Part shown: one piece after another, positions 1 to 6,622 of the stretch | Layout of the letters: the number at the start of each line of letters is the position of its first letter | Numbering within the stretch: the first letter of the stretch is position 1 | Source of the DNA: Gammaproteobacteria bacterium | Lineage (GTDB): Bacteria > Pseudomonadota > Gammaproteobacteria > UBA12402 | DNA length: 21,341 nucleotides | Assembly (NCBI GenBank): GCA_028282395.1 | Contig: JANQHY010000289.1 | Span: 1-21,341, forward strand | Direction: 5' to 3' | Notes under the pieces: model-generated | What the model saw: the letters and a program-made list of their open reading frames with translations, nothing else | Told to the model about the DNA's origin: nothing | Databases searched by the model: none | Position numbers and translations under genes: made by a program

Positions 1-1
1 A

Positions 2-403
2 ACGCATTTCTACTGTATACCGACTGATCATGCGGTTTTTGCCATGGTACTGCAGGCACTACCTGAAAGTGGTGGTCTGTCTGAGACACTATTTGATCAA
101 CGAGCTCAGGAGTTGGAGCGTTGTTGTCATCAGACAGTTCCGGCAGCCGACGCATCGATGTTATTAACACTGCAGAACTATCTTGCCAAGCAGGATTGCC
201 AGCTGTTCCCAACTAAGCCAGTAACATTTTGCTGTGGTTGTACATCGGAGCGAGCTGAACAAAATATTATTACTATGGGGCGTGATGAGGCAATGGCAAT
301 ACTGGCGAACCATCAGTTTGTCGAAGTAGTTTGTGATTTTTGTAATACTGCCTATCAATTTAATCGTGATGAGGTCGAGGCGCTGTTTACAAAGCTCTCT
401 TAG
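2..403 (+). CDS. hslO: 33 kDa chaperonin Hsp33, C-terminal part (5' truncated by window edge)
   Basis: Hsp33 is a cytoplasmic redox-activated holdase chaperone; under oxidation its C-terminal zinc centre releases zinc, forms disulfides and exposes a binding surface for unfolding proteins. The frame is open from base 2 and contributes 133 residues before the TAG at 401-403, so the gene begins upstream. The diagnostic part is the zinc-binding switch: a CxC inside FCCGCTSER, then about 30 residues later CDFC (CxxC), followed by the aromatic tail YQFNRDEVEALF, the usual Hsp33 ending. The ATG at 44 is internal and not the real start. The gene converges on phhB, and the 108-base gap holds a GC-rich hairpin. 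All four expected cysteines are present, so the switch looks functional. Confidence 0.93.
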   Translation, partial: THFYCIPTDHAVFAMVLQALPESGGLSETLFDQRAQELERCCHQTVPAADASMLLTLQNYLAKQDCQLFPTKPVTFCCGCTSERAEQNIITMGRDEAMAILANHQFVEVVCDFCNTAYQFNRDEVEALFTKLS

Positions 404-423
404 TTTCTTTATTCGCTCCCGTG

Positions 424-451
424 CCCCCTCTCGCAAAAGTGGGAGAGGGGG
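424..451. repeat. GC-rich hairpin between convergent hslO and phhB; possible bidirectional terminator or dispersed palindrome
   Basis: A perfect 9-bp inverted repeat, CCCCCTCTC at 424-432 and GAGAGGGGG at 443-451, encloses a 10-base loop. Shorter flanking complements (for example CGCT at 414-417 and AGCG at 457-460) could lengthen the structure. It sits between two convergent genes, where a bidirectional terminator would be expected, but no T-run follows on either strand, so an intrinsic terminator is not proven. Its arms resemble the CTCTCCCGC hairpin at 13399-13422, so it may be one copy of a dispersed palindrome family. Confidence 0.55.
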
Positions 452-511
452 AAAGTAGCGGGTTTATTCTCTCCTCAGCCCAAAAGTAGAAAAGAGAATC
501 AAAATTATCTG

Positions 512-841
512 CTAAGTTTCATCAACAAGTTCATTTACCTGCTGTGCGCAGATAAAATCATTTTTAGTGATGCCACCCGCTTCATGCGTTTGATAGGCTA
601 CGTTGACATAGTTGTAACCTACGGTCATTTCAGGATGGTGTTTCTCTTGATGGGCGATCCAGGCAATCGCGTTAACAAATGCCATGGTGCGACAGAAGCC
701 CTTAAACTGAAAACGCCGCTCAATAGATTGGCTTGTTTTATTATATTGCCATTCAGGCAGTGTTTGTAACTGCTGAGTGATTTCGTTTTCACTGAATGTT
801 GGCATGCCAGCATAACACATTTCACAATGCTCTTTACTCAT
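512..841 (-). CDS. phhB: pterin-4a-carbinolamine dehydratase
   Basis: This enzyme dehydrates 4a-hydroxytetrahydrobiopterin, formed by phenylalanine hydroxylase, so that the pterin cofactor can be recycled; it acts in the cytoplasm. The 109-residue product has the family length and carries the active-site signature: EKHHPEMTVGYNYV around residues 66-79 (His68, His69, Pro70), then QTHEAGGIT at 84-92 with the third conserved histidine at 86. The start is supported by an AAGGAG ribosome binding site a few bases upstream of the ATG. It lies 18 bp downstream of phhA on the same strand, the classic phhA-phhB operon order. Its 3' end faces hslO. Nothing looks degraded. Confidence 0.95.
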   Translation of the reverse strand: MSKEHCEMCYAGMPTFSENEITQQLQTLPEWQYNKTSQSIERRFQFKGFCRTMAFVNAIAWIAHQEKHHPEMTVGYNYVNVAYQTHEAGGITKNDFICAQQVNELVDET

Positions 842-859
842 TTATCTTCTCCTTTCAGG

Positions 860-1633
860 TTAACAAGCGGCTGCAATGACCGCGCTCTTTGGTTTTACAC
901 TGTCGTGCAGTAACTGTACCAGGCTACTATTCTCCTTAAGTTGGTAGAGATCCTCAAGGCTATTAATAATAAAATAACAGGTTTGTATCTCATCGTAGTT
1001 GTAAGGCGTTTTTAGTATCCGTTGTGGGTCAAAGGGTAAACGTTTCGGTTCAGATGACTCAAGACAGTAAATTGTCTCCTGATGGGAGGAGAGAATGCCG
1101 CCGCCAAAAATTCTTGTGCCTTGGTCAGTTTTAATTAAACCAAACTCAATAGTGAACCAAAACAGTCGACTTAATATCTTGCGCAATTTTGGCGCTAGTT
1201 GTAGTGCGGTTTCACCGTACCATTGGACAAAATCAGCATAGGCATGGTTCATTAGCAGCGGCGCATGACCAAATATTTCGTGAAAAACATCAGGCTGTTG
1301 TAGGTAGTGGAGCTCCTCAGGAATACGAATAAAATTAGCAACGGGAAATTGACGATTCGCTAACATCTGAAAAAATTCATCAACCAGAACGGTGCCGTGA
1401 ACAGGAACGAGCTGCCAACCAGTCTTTGTTAACGCCTTGTTAAGCGGTGGCAGTTGTGGAATCTGATCTGCTGGTAGATTCAGCTGTTCGAGGCCGTCAA
1501 TAAATTCAGGACAGGCGCGATTAACAATTGTCTCCATCTGCATTGTAAACAGAGTATGCCAAGTTTCATTTTCACATTCAGTGAAATCGATATGGCCATT
1601 GGCATCAGGCCATTTTGCAATGTAAGTTGTCAT
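860..1633 (-). CDS. phhA: phenylalanine-4-hydroxylase
   Basis: A non-haem iron, tetrahydropterin-dependent aromatic amino-acid hydroxylase that converts phenylalanine to tyrosine in the cytoplasm. The 257-residue product matches the short bacterial form, which lacks the N-terminal regulatory ACT domain of animal enzymes. The iron-ligand triad is visible: His118 and His123 in DVFHEIFGHAPLL and Glu163 in WFTIEFGL. Other core segments include FIRIPEELHYLQQPD before the ligands and RIFGGGILSS after them. A GGAG lies 9 bases upstream of the ATG. phhB follows after 18 bp and recycles the cofactor, so the two are almost certainly co-transcribed. The upstream region contains two inverted repeats that could be regulatory. 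Confidence 0.96.
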   Translation of the reverse strand: MTTYIAKWPDANGHIDFTECENETWHTLFTMQMETIVNRACPEFIDGLEQLNLPADQIPQLPPLNKALTKTGWQLVPVHGTVLVDEFFQMLANRQFPVANFIRIPEELHYLQQPDVFHEIFGHAPLLMNHAYADFVQWYGETALQLAPKLRKILSRLFWFTIEFGLIKTDQGTRIFGGGILSSHQETIYCLESSEPKRLPFDPQRILKTPYNYDEIQTCYFIINSLEDLYQLKENSSLVQLLHDSVKPKSAVIAAAC

Positions 1634-1666
1634 GGGAATATCTCCACATAAAATAGTATTAAACTG

Positions 1667-1692
1667 TTTTCAAACCGATAAGCGGTTGAAAA
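1667..1692 (-). promoter_or_regulatory. Hairpin or operator in the phhA 5' region
   Basis: TTTTCAAACCG (1667-1677) and CGGTTGAAAA (1683-1692) form a 10-bp inverted repeat with one bulged base around a 5-base loop, ATAAG. It lies 34-59 bases upstream of the phhA start codon, so it could be a leader RNA hairpin or a dyad operator near the promoter. No T-run follows on the phhA strand, so a plain terminator is unlikely. It does not match the TyrR box as I know it. Confidence 0.4.
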
Positions 1693-1727
1693 ATTAATGA
1701 CAGAAATAGATTAGTGGTAGTAAAGTA

Positions 1728-1745
1728 TATGCCCTATTGGGCATA
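1728..1745. promoter_or_regulatory. Small palindrome next to a TATACT box, upstream of phhA
   Basis: TATGCCC (1728-1734) and GGGCATA (1739-1745) form a perfect 7-bp inverted repeat with a 4-base spacer. On the minus strand a TATACT hexamer (1729-1724), five of six to the -10 consensus, directly abuts it, so the palindrome would occupy the -10/-35 spacer of a possible phhA promoter. No good -35 box is visible, so this is a weak proposal. Confidence 0.25.
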
Positions 1746-1880
1746 GTAACGGTAAGCATAGACGACAGCGCAGTTGGCAGCAGTGTTGCCAAGAATAGCT
1801 ATGTGATGATCGTTCATCTGCGCTTGCATGGATAATCTCAATAAAAACTCTCTTTTCAGAGTAACCTAGCTTATTGGATC

Positions 1881-1923
1881 TGTCAAGCGCCGGATTGACA
1901 TTAGTAGCGGCCACTGCGAAAAT
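1881..1923 (+). promoter_or_regulatory. Sigma70-like promoter for the Sel1 gene pair, with a dyad over the -35
   Basis: A consensus -35 TTGACA at 1895-1900 is followed after exactly 17 bases by GAAAAT at 1918-1923 (four of six to TATAAT), 45 bases before the Sel1 start. The -35 box is also the right arm of a 6-bp inverted repeat, TGTCAA (1881-1886), 8-base spacer, TTGACA (1895-1900), which could be a repressor or activator site. The promoter is read from the consensus; the operator is inference. Confidence 0.5.
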
Positions 1924-1968
1924 GCTACCAGAGTGGTAAATGCAAATTAAAGCAAATAAGGGGTTAAG

Positions 1969-2757
1969 ATGGATAGGATGAACAGATATAGGCGTATGAT
2001 AGCAATCGTTGTTGCAACAGTCATGGTAACAGCGGTTTCACCATTAGTAGCCGCGCCTAAAGCAAAAGATAGTAAGACAGCCGCTGCCGAGGCCAAACCC
2101 AAAGTTGGTAGTTTCAGCAAAGAGGTATTTACCAAGTGTCCAAAACTAAAAGAGGTAATGACAGGGTCACCGGTTGATATTGCCGGGTTAACAGCATTTG
2201 CTAACCAGTCAAAAAATGCGTGTAGTGCGTACGCGCAATATACATTAGGCCAGTTCTATACTGAAGGTCATGGCGGTGTTGTTCAGAGTTATACTAAAGG
2301 CGCCACATGGTATCGTAAGTCAGCTGACCAGGGCAATGCTGATGCGCAATACGCTTTAGGTTGGCTGTATATTCGTGGTGAAGGCGTGATTCAAAATGAT
2401 GCTCAAGCCGTTAGCTGGTGGCGAAAAGCGGCATTAGGAGGTAATTCATCAGCACAGTTTTTCCTGGCATGGGCGTATAATAAAGGCAAAGGCGTGGCAA
2501 AAAATAATATTGAAGCTTATGCCTGGTTGAGTGTTGCTGTTGCCTTTGGTGTTGGCAGTGATCTTGATATTACTCAGCAAGAGAGAGACGATTTGCAGAA
2601 ACAGGCAACGCAGATGCGCGATCAAATCGGTGCAATGCTAGCGAAAGAAGATGCTAAGCAGCATCCGCCAGGGAAAAAGTTTCAGCAGGCAAGGGAATTA
2701 GCAAACAAATACTATCAGCAAGCCATGACACATGGGACGCCGGAGAAGAAAAAATAG
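1969..2757 (+). CDS. Secreted Sel1-repeat (SLR) protein, small paralogue
   Basis: Sel1-like repeats are TPR-like helical pairs that bind other proteins; no enzymatic role follows. The 262-residue product begins with a signal peptide: basic start MDRMNRYRR, a hydrophobic stretch to about residue 24, and a probable cleavage after VAA near residue 28, so it should be exported. Residues about 84-185 hold roughly three SLR units with the pattern AQYALGxLYxxGEGV...WWRKAA. The last unit ends in the EAYAWLSVAVAFG form often seen as the closing SLR. The tail is charged and lysine-rich. AAGGGG lies 5 bases before the ATG, and a TTGACA promoter lies upstream. The downstream gene overlaps its stop and encodes a larger paralogue, so they probably form a two-gene operon. 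Specific role unknown. Confidence 0.88.
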   Translation: MDRMNRYRRMIAIVVATVMVTAVSPLVAAPKAKDSKTAAAEAKPKVGSFSKEVFTKCPKLKEVMTGSPVDIAGLTAFANQSKNACSAYAQYTLGQFYTEGHGGVVQSYTKGATWYRKSADQGNADAQYALGWLYIRGEGVIQNDAQAVSWWRKAALGGNSSAQFFLAWAYNKGKGVAKNNIEAYAWLSVAVAFGVGSDLDITQQERDDLQKQATQMRDQIGAMLAKEDAKQHPPGKKFQQARELANKYYQQAMTHGTPEKKK

Positions 2758-4187
2758 ATAGAATTGTTCGCCAACTTTTTATTTTTACCTGGTTAATAGT
2801 TGCACCACCGTTACTGTTGGCACAACCGCAACAATCACTATTCGGGCCACAACAGAAAAAGCTACTGCACCACTGTTCTGGCTTGCAACACCTGCTGAAA
2901 AAACACATGATTGATATTGATAAGTTATCACACCTAGCGAAACAGCCGCCGAGTCGTTGTACTGCCTATGCACAGTATTTACTTGGGTATGCGTATGCTC
3001 AGGGTCAAGGTATCGAGCACGATCAGCAGAAAGCTGTTTATTGGTATCGACAAGCAGCACAACAGAATAATCTACTGGCTGAAAACCGTTTAGGGCTGCA
3101 TTATTGGCAGGGGCGCGGCGTTATTCAGAATGAGCAGAAGGCGGTGTATTGGTGGCGCCAGTCTGCCCGTGCTGGCAACGCTGAGTCACAAGACCATTTG
3201 GCGCAGGCCTATCAACAGGGGCGCGGCATTATTGCCAATAAAAGTCTTGCGCTCTACTGGTGGCAGCAATCTGCCAGGCAGCATAACAGCGATGCTGAAT
3301 ATCAATTAGGTCAACTGTATGCTAAAGGAGAGGGGGTATTCCAGAATTGGCAGCAGGCGCGTCAATGGTTTAGCAAAGCAGCACAGCAGGGCAATGCGAA
3401 TGCGCAGTATCAATTAGGCCAGCTCTATCAGCGTGGTCAAGGTATTGCCAAAGATCCACAGCAGTCAGCACAGTGGTGGTACAAGGCGGCTAAACAGCAT
3501 GATCAGCGTGCGCAAGTTGCCTATGCCCAGGCATTATGGTCCGGGAGAGGCGTTGAACAGGATAGAAATGAAGCGCTGTATTGGTATCGTCAAGCGGCAC
3601 AACAGGGGAGCGCAGCAGCGGCTAATCAGATTGGTCAGGCTTATTGGCGTGGTGAAGCAGTGCAACAGAGTCATTCTCAGGCAGTTTACTGGTGGCGCCA
3701 GGCGGCTAAATTAGGCAATGTGAAGGCACAGTATCAATTAGCTGAAGTTTATCGTCAAGGACAAGGTGTCAACCAGGATATGAAACAAGCTGCTCGTTGG
3801 TATCAGCAGGCGGCTGAGCAGGGCGATGCTTTGGCGCAGTGGCACATTGGCGCGCTCTATTGGCAGGGGAAAGGGGTGATACAGGATAGTGAGCAGGCTT
3901 GCTATTGGTGGCGCCAGGCGGCACTGCGGGGGAATGCGTTGGCGCAATATAGTTTAGCATCGGTGTATAGTAGTAAAAAAGAGACTGCAGCATCGATCGA
4001 AGCCTATGCCTGGGCTAGCGTTGCTGTTATCGAAACAGAGCAGAGCAACGTGCCGTTTCAGCATCAGGTTCTGCATGCGCAGGCGCTTGCACTAAAGCAT
4101 CAATTAAGCCAACGGTTGGACGCTAATCAGCAACAGCAGGCAGAGAGTTTAGTGCAGCGTTATTTAAAGCAGGATGTCACAGAATAA
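2754..4187 (+). CDS. Secreted Sel1-repeat protein, large paralogue, with a non-AUG start
   Basis: A 477-codon frame with about nine full Sel1-like repeats plus one degenerate closing unit (EAYAWASVAVIE), each near 36 residues with the pattern YQLGQLYxxGxGVxxDxxQAxxWWRQAAxxGN. It is glutamine-rich and ends in a helical tail. No ATG, GTG or TTG exists before a TTG at 2817, yet the frame upstream reads IDRIVRQLFIFTWLIVAPPL and then LLA, a good signal peptide that aligns with the MDR start of the neighbouring paralogue. A GGAG at 2742-2745 sits 8 bases before ATA at 2754, which overlaps the previous stop as ATAG. I therefore place the start at ATA (or ATT 2763), translationally coupled. Starting at TTG 2817 would have no ribosome site and lose the signal peptide. 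A mutated start, hence poor expression, is the alternative. Confidence 0.75.
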   Translation: MDRIVRQLFIFTWLIVAPPLLLAQPQQSLFGPQQKKLLHHCSGLQHLLKKHMIDIDKLSHLAKQPPSRCTAYAQYLLGYAYAQGQGIEHDQQKAVYWYRQAAQQNNLLAENRLGLHYWQGRGVIQNEQKAVYWWRQSARAGNAESQDHLAQAYQQGRGIIANKSLALYWWQQSARQHNSDAEYQLGQLYAKGEGVFQNWQQARQWFSKAAQQGNANAQYQLGQLYQRGQGIAKDPQQSAQWWYKAAKQHDQRAQVAYAQALWSGRGVEQDRNEALYWYRQAAQQGSAAAANQIGQAYWRGEAVQQSHSQAVYWWRQAAKLGNVKAQYQLAEVYRQGQGVNQDMKQAARWYQQAAEQGDALAQWHIGALYWQGKGVIQDSEQACYWWRQAALRGNALAQYSLASVYSSKKETAASIEAYAWASVAVIETEQSNVPFQHQVLHAQALALKHQLSQRLDANQQQQAESLVQRYLKQDVTE

Positions 4188-4206
4188 GAGAGTTTGTCAC
4201 ATCCCG

Positions 4207-5016
4207 TTAATGTTGACAGGTAGGACAAAAGAAGGTGCTACGTTGGCCCAAACGAATCAACTCAATCGCTGTTTGACAGCGTACACAAGGTTGACCATCA
4301 CGACCATACACAGCAAGTTGTTGCTGAAAGTAACCCGGCTTTCCTGCCGTATTAACAAAATCTTTTAATGAGCTGCCACCCGCTTTGATTGCACGCCGCA
4401 GTGTTTTTTTTATCGCTTGCAATAGTTGTGCTACTTGTTGTTGGTTAAGCTGATTAGTTTTAGTGAGTGGATGAATACCGGTTTGAAACAGTACCTCGTT
4501 GGCATAAATATTGCCGACGCCAACAACATTTTCAGCTGCCATAATCGCTATTTTAATCGGGCGTTTCTGATTTTGCAGTCGGTTATAAAAATACTTTGTT
4601 GAGAATTCACGCTGCAGCGGTTCAGGGCCGAGATGGTTAAGTAGTGGGTGGTCATCAAAGTCATCAACTACTAACAGTAGACCAAAACGACGAGGATCAT
4701 TGTAGCGTAAGATACAGTGACGGAAGTGGAGATCAATATGGTCGTGCTTTTTTACTGGCGTTTTAGCGGTAACGACATGGAGTGAGCCTGACATGCCGAG
4801 GTGGCACAGTAGACCACCTTGATCAAAGTGGAATTGAAGGTATTTACTGCGGCGGCTCACCTGAATAATTTTTTTGCCTTCGACATGCTTTTTCAGTTGG
4901 CGATCAACCGGATAACGCAGACGTGGGCAGCGTACAGTTGCGGCAGTTAACATCCTGTTCTCTATGTGCGGGGCTAGGCCACGACGAATGGTTTCAACTT
5001 CTGGCAGTTCAGGCAT
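4207..5016 (-). CDS. mutM: formamidopyrimidine-DNA glycosylase (8-oxoguanine repair)
   Basis: MutM/Fpg removes 8-oxoguanine and ring-opened purines from DNA and nicks the strand by beta,delta-elimination. The 269-residue product starts with the invariant MPELPEVETIRRGL, providing catalytic Pro2 and Glu3 and the conserved Glu6. Lys58 lies in SRRSKYLQF, the beta-hairpin lysine. The H2TH region is seen at VGVGNIYANEVLF. The C-terminal zinc finger has Cys244, Cys247, Cys264 and Cys267, with Arg259 in LGQRSTFFCPTC. All catalytic residues are intact. It converges on the large Sel1 gene with 19 bases between them. The ribosome binding site is weak, but a strong promoter stands 36-64 bases upstream. 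Confidence 0.97.
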   Translation of the reverse strand: MPELPEVETIRRGLAPHIENRMLTAATVRCPRLRYPVDRQLKKHVEGKKIIQVSRRSKYLQFHFDQGGLLCHLGMSGSLHVVTAKTPVKKHDHIDLHFRHCILRYNDPRRFGLLLVVDDFDDHPLLNHLGPEPLQREFSTKYFYNRLQNQKRPIKIAIMAAENVVGVGNIYANEVLFQTGIHPLTKTNQLNQQQVAQLLQAIKKTLRRAIKAGGSSLKDFVNTAGKPGYFQQQLAVYGRDGQPCVRCQTAIELIRLGQRSTFFCPTCQH

Positions 5017-5051
5017 AAAACAGTTCTACTCATTTGATGATTAATCTCGCC

Positions 5052-5080
5052 ATTATTCCATCTTATAAAAAGTTGGTCAA
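5052..5080 (-). promoter_or_regulatory. Sigma70-like promoter of mutM
   Basis: Read on the minus strand, TTGACC (5080-5075), a 17-base spacer and AATAAT (5057-5052) each match the consensus at five of six positions with ideal spacing. It points at mutM, whose ATG starts at 5016, and lies in the gap after the broken transporter gene, so mutM has its own transcription unit. Confidence 0.65.
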
Positions 5081-5097
5081 TAATGTCTATCCTCGTC

Positions 5098-6417
5098 TCA
5101 TTGCTTAGCCGCGGAACCACAGAGGGAGCCATATTTTTGATAGTGCCATAATAGGCATAATGCAAATAGTGATAACAGTCCAATTGGCATCAGATAAAAG
5201 ACTGGCGCTAATAGCGTATGATAATGATGTACCAATAGTGCAGAAACTAGTGGCGCAGCACCACCAAATAGTGCAAAGCCAATATTATACCCTAAAGAGA
5301 TAACAGTATATCAGACGGGTAGTGGTGTTAGTCCAATCATAATGGCAGGGAAGGGACCTTCAGACGCTGCCGCCATGAAGGTTAAAAATAGTTGTGCCAG
5401 CATAACAATGATCCAGCTGGTCATTAATGCCATGCGCATAATAGGGTAGCTGAATAATATTAGGCAGATAGCGCTCGCAGCAATAATCCATTTTCTATCA
5501 ACAAAGTCAGAGAGATAACCAAAGGCGACTACAGCGATCATCATAATTAATAGCATAGTAGTATTACTATTTAAGCTGCTTAGTAATGTTTGATGTAGGT
5601 ATTGATGACTAAATTGCGGGAAGTAGAAAAAGGTAAAGTAGACTTCTGCTGCAGGTAGTGCAGATAGTAGTGCAATGAGCACGACAACACGTTTGTGATA
5701 GAGTAATGCGTCTATAAGTGGTGATGTTGCTGTCTCCTTTTTAATAGGGGATTGTTGGCGGGCTTGTGCAAAGTCAGTTGATTCTGGCATAAACACACGA
5801 AGGAAAAAAATGATAACCCCTAGGATAAAACCAATGAAATAGGCAATACGCCAACCCCAAGCTATTAATGCACTATGAGATAGCAGGTGCGTGAGTGCAG
5901 TTACAATAGCTGAACTAAGGAGAATGCCTGCTACCACCATTGCCCAAATTGCCCCGCCATAGAGACCATGTCGTTTTTTGTTAACCGACTCCAAGACATA
6001 AACAAATGCGCCGGTTGTCTCGCCGCCAGCTGAGATTCCTTGAATGATACGAAAAATCCCAAGAAAAACTGCTGCCATACTGCCCACTTTATCATAGGTC
6101 GGTAAACAGGCAATGATTAACATACTGAAGCTCATCATCATAGTGGAGAGAATTAACGCCTGCCTACGGCCAAAATAGTCACCAATATAACCGTAAATTA
6201 GTGCTCCGATTGGGCGAGCCAGGTAGCTGATGAAAAACACACTATAAATGAGTATTAATGATAGCCAACGATCATTTCGATTGATGAAAAAGATATGTGA
6301 GAAAACGCTAGCGAGATAGCCATAAATAGCAAAATCATACCACTCTATAATGGTTCCCAATGCCCCTAACAGATAGACGCGCGCAAAGGAGTTTGTGTAA
6401 ATGCTTTTTTTAAACAT
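5098..6417 (-). pseudogene. MHS-family MFS transporter interrupted by one in-frame TGA
   Basis: A 12-helix major facilitator of the metabolite:H+ symporter (MHS, ProP-like) type; substrate not assignable (family substrates include proline, betaine and organic acids). The start LGTIIEWYDFAIYGYLA and the loop 2-3 signature YGYIGDYFGRRQ are typical. The frame runs 368 codons to GLTPLPV, then meets TGA at 5313-5311. The same frame continues for 70 codons, YTVISLGYNIGFALFGGAAP onward, to a normal TGA at 5100-5098. Family members read V-R-Y-T here, so one CGA to TGA change explains the stop. Restored length is 439 residues, as usual for MHS. The truncated protein would lack about the last two helices. 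No Shine-Dalgarno sequence is obvious at the ATG. Rare readthrough is possible but unsupported. Confidence 0.88.
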
Positions 6418-6507
6418 AGTTTTATTTTATTAGTCAATTATGCAACGCTGCAATGATTCCATCCATGCATTATAAAAAATTAATCAAAAAAGGCATCTAA
6501 TCAAAGT

Positions 6508-6525
6508 AACATGCGAAGGCATGTT
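6508..6525. promoter_or_regulatory. 18-bp palindrome, candidate operator in the divergent transporter promoter region
   Basis: AACATGC (6508-6514), spacer GAAG, GCATGTT (6519-6525) is a perfect 7-bp inverted repeat between the divergent MFS and EamA genes. It lies just upstream of an extended -10 box for the EamA gene, covering the position of a missing -35 box, which fits a regulator-binding site. No regulator gene is adjacent in the window. Confidence 0.4.
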
Positions 6526-6537
6526 GATCAAGAAACT

Positions 6538-6546
6538 TGCTATGAT
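6538..6546 (+). promoter_or_regulatory. Extended -10 promoter for the EamA exporter
   Basis: TG at 6538-6539, one base, then TATGAT at 6541-6546 (five of six to TATAAT) forms an extended -10 element. No good -35 is present at 16-18 bases; the palindrome at 6508-6525 takes that place. The start codon at 6623 leaves a leader of about 70 bases. Confidence 0.45.
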
Positions 6547-6622
6547 ATTTTTCTGATAGGCTTTTACTATTTTGTATGTTACGTTGTATGACAGGCTTGT
6601 TCTAGTGAATGGGGTATATGAT

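Larger units (their letters stand above)
1634..1968. other. 335-bp divergent intergenic region between phhA and the first Sel1 gene
   Basis: I find no convincing gene here. The longest open frame (1711-1914, minus, 67 residues) is low-complexity in character, has no recognisable motif and no good ribosome binding site. The region holds two inverted repeats on the phhA side (1667-1692 and 1728-1745) and a good sigma70-like promoter for the Sel1 gene with a small palindrome over its -35 box (1881-1923). Confidence 0.6.

Noticed and set aside
1711..1914. 67-residue minus-strand open frame in the phhA/Sel1 intergenic region
   Set aside because: No motif, no good ribosome site, cysteine-rich low-plausibility composition, and the region is better explained by promoter and palindrome content.
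4974..5183. 69-residue minus-strand open frame between the transporter and mutM
   Set aside because: It overlaps both the restored transporter C terminus and the mutM start in another frame; the transporter and mutM readings have clear family support.
5311..5313. TGA read as selenocysteine or as a reassigned codon
   Set aside because: TGA is used as a normal stop elsewhere in the window (for example the end of ftsB), the family has arginine here, and I see no obvious SECIS-like hairpin after it.
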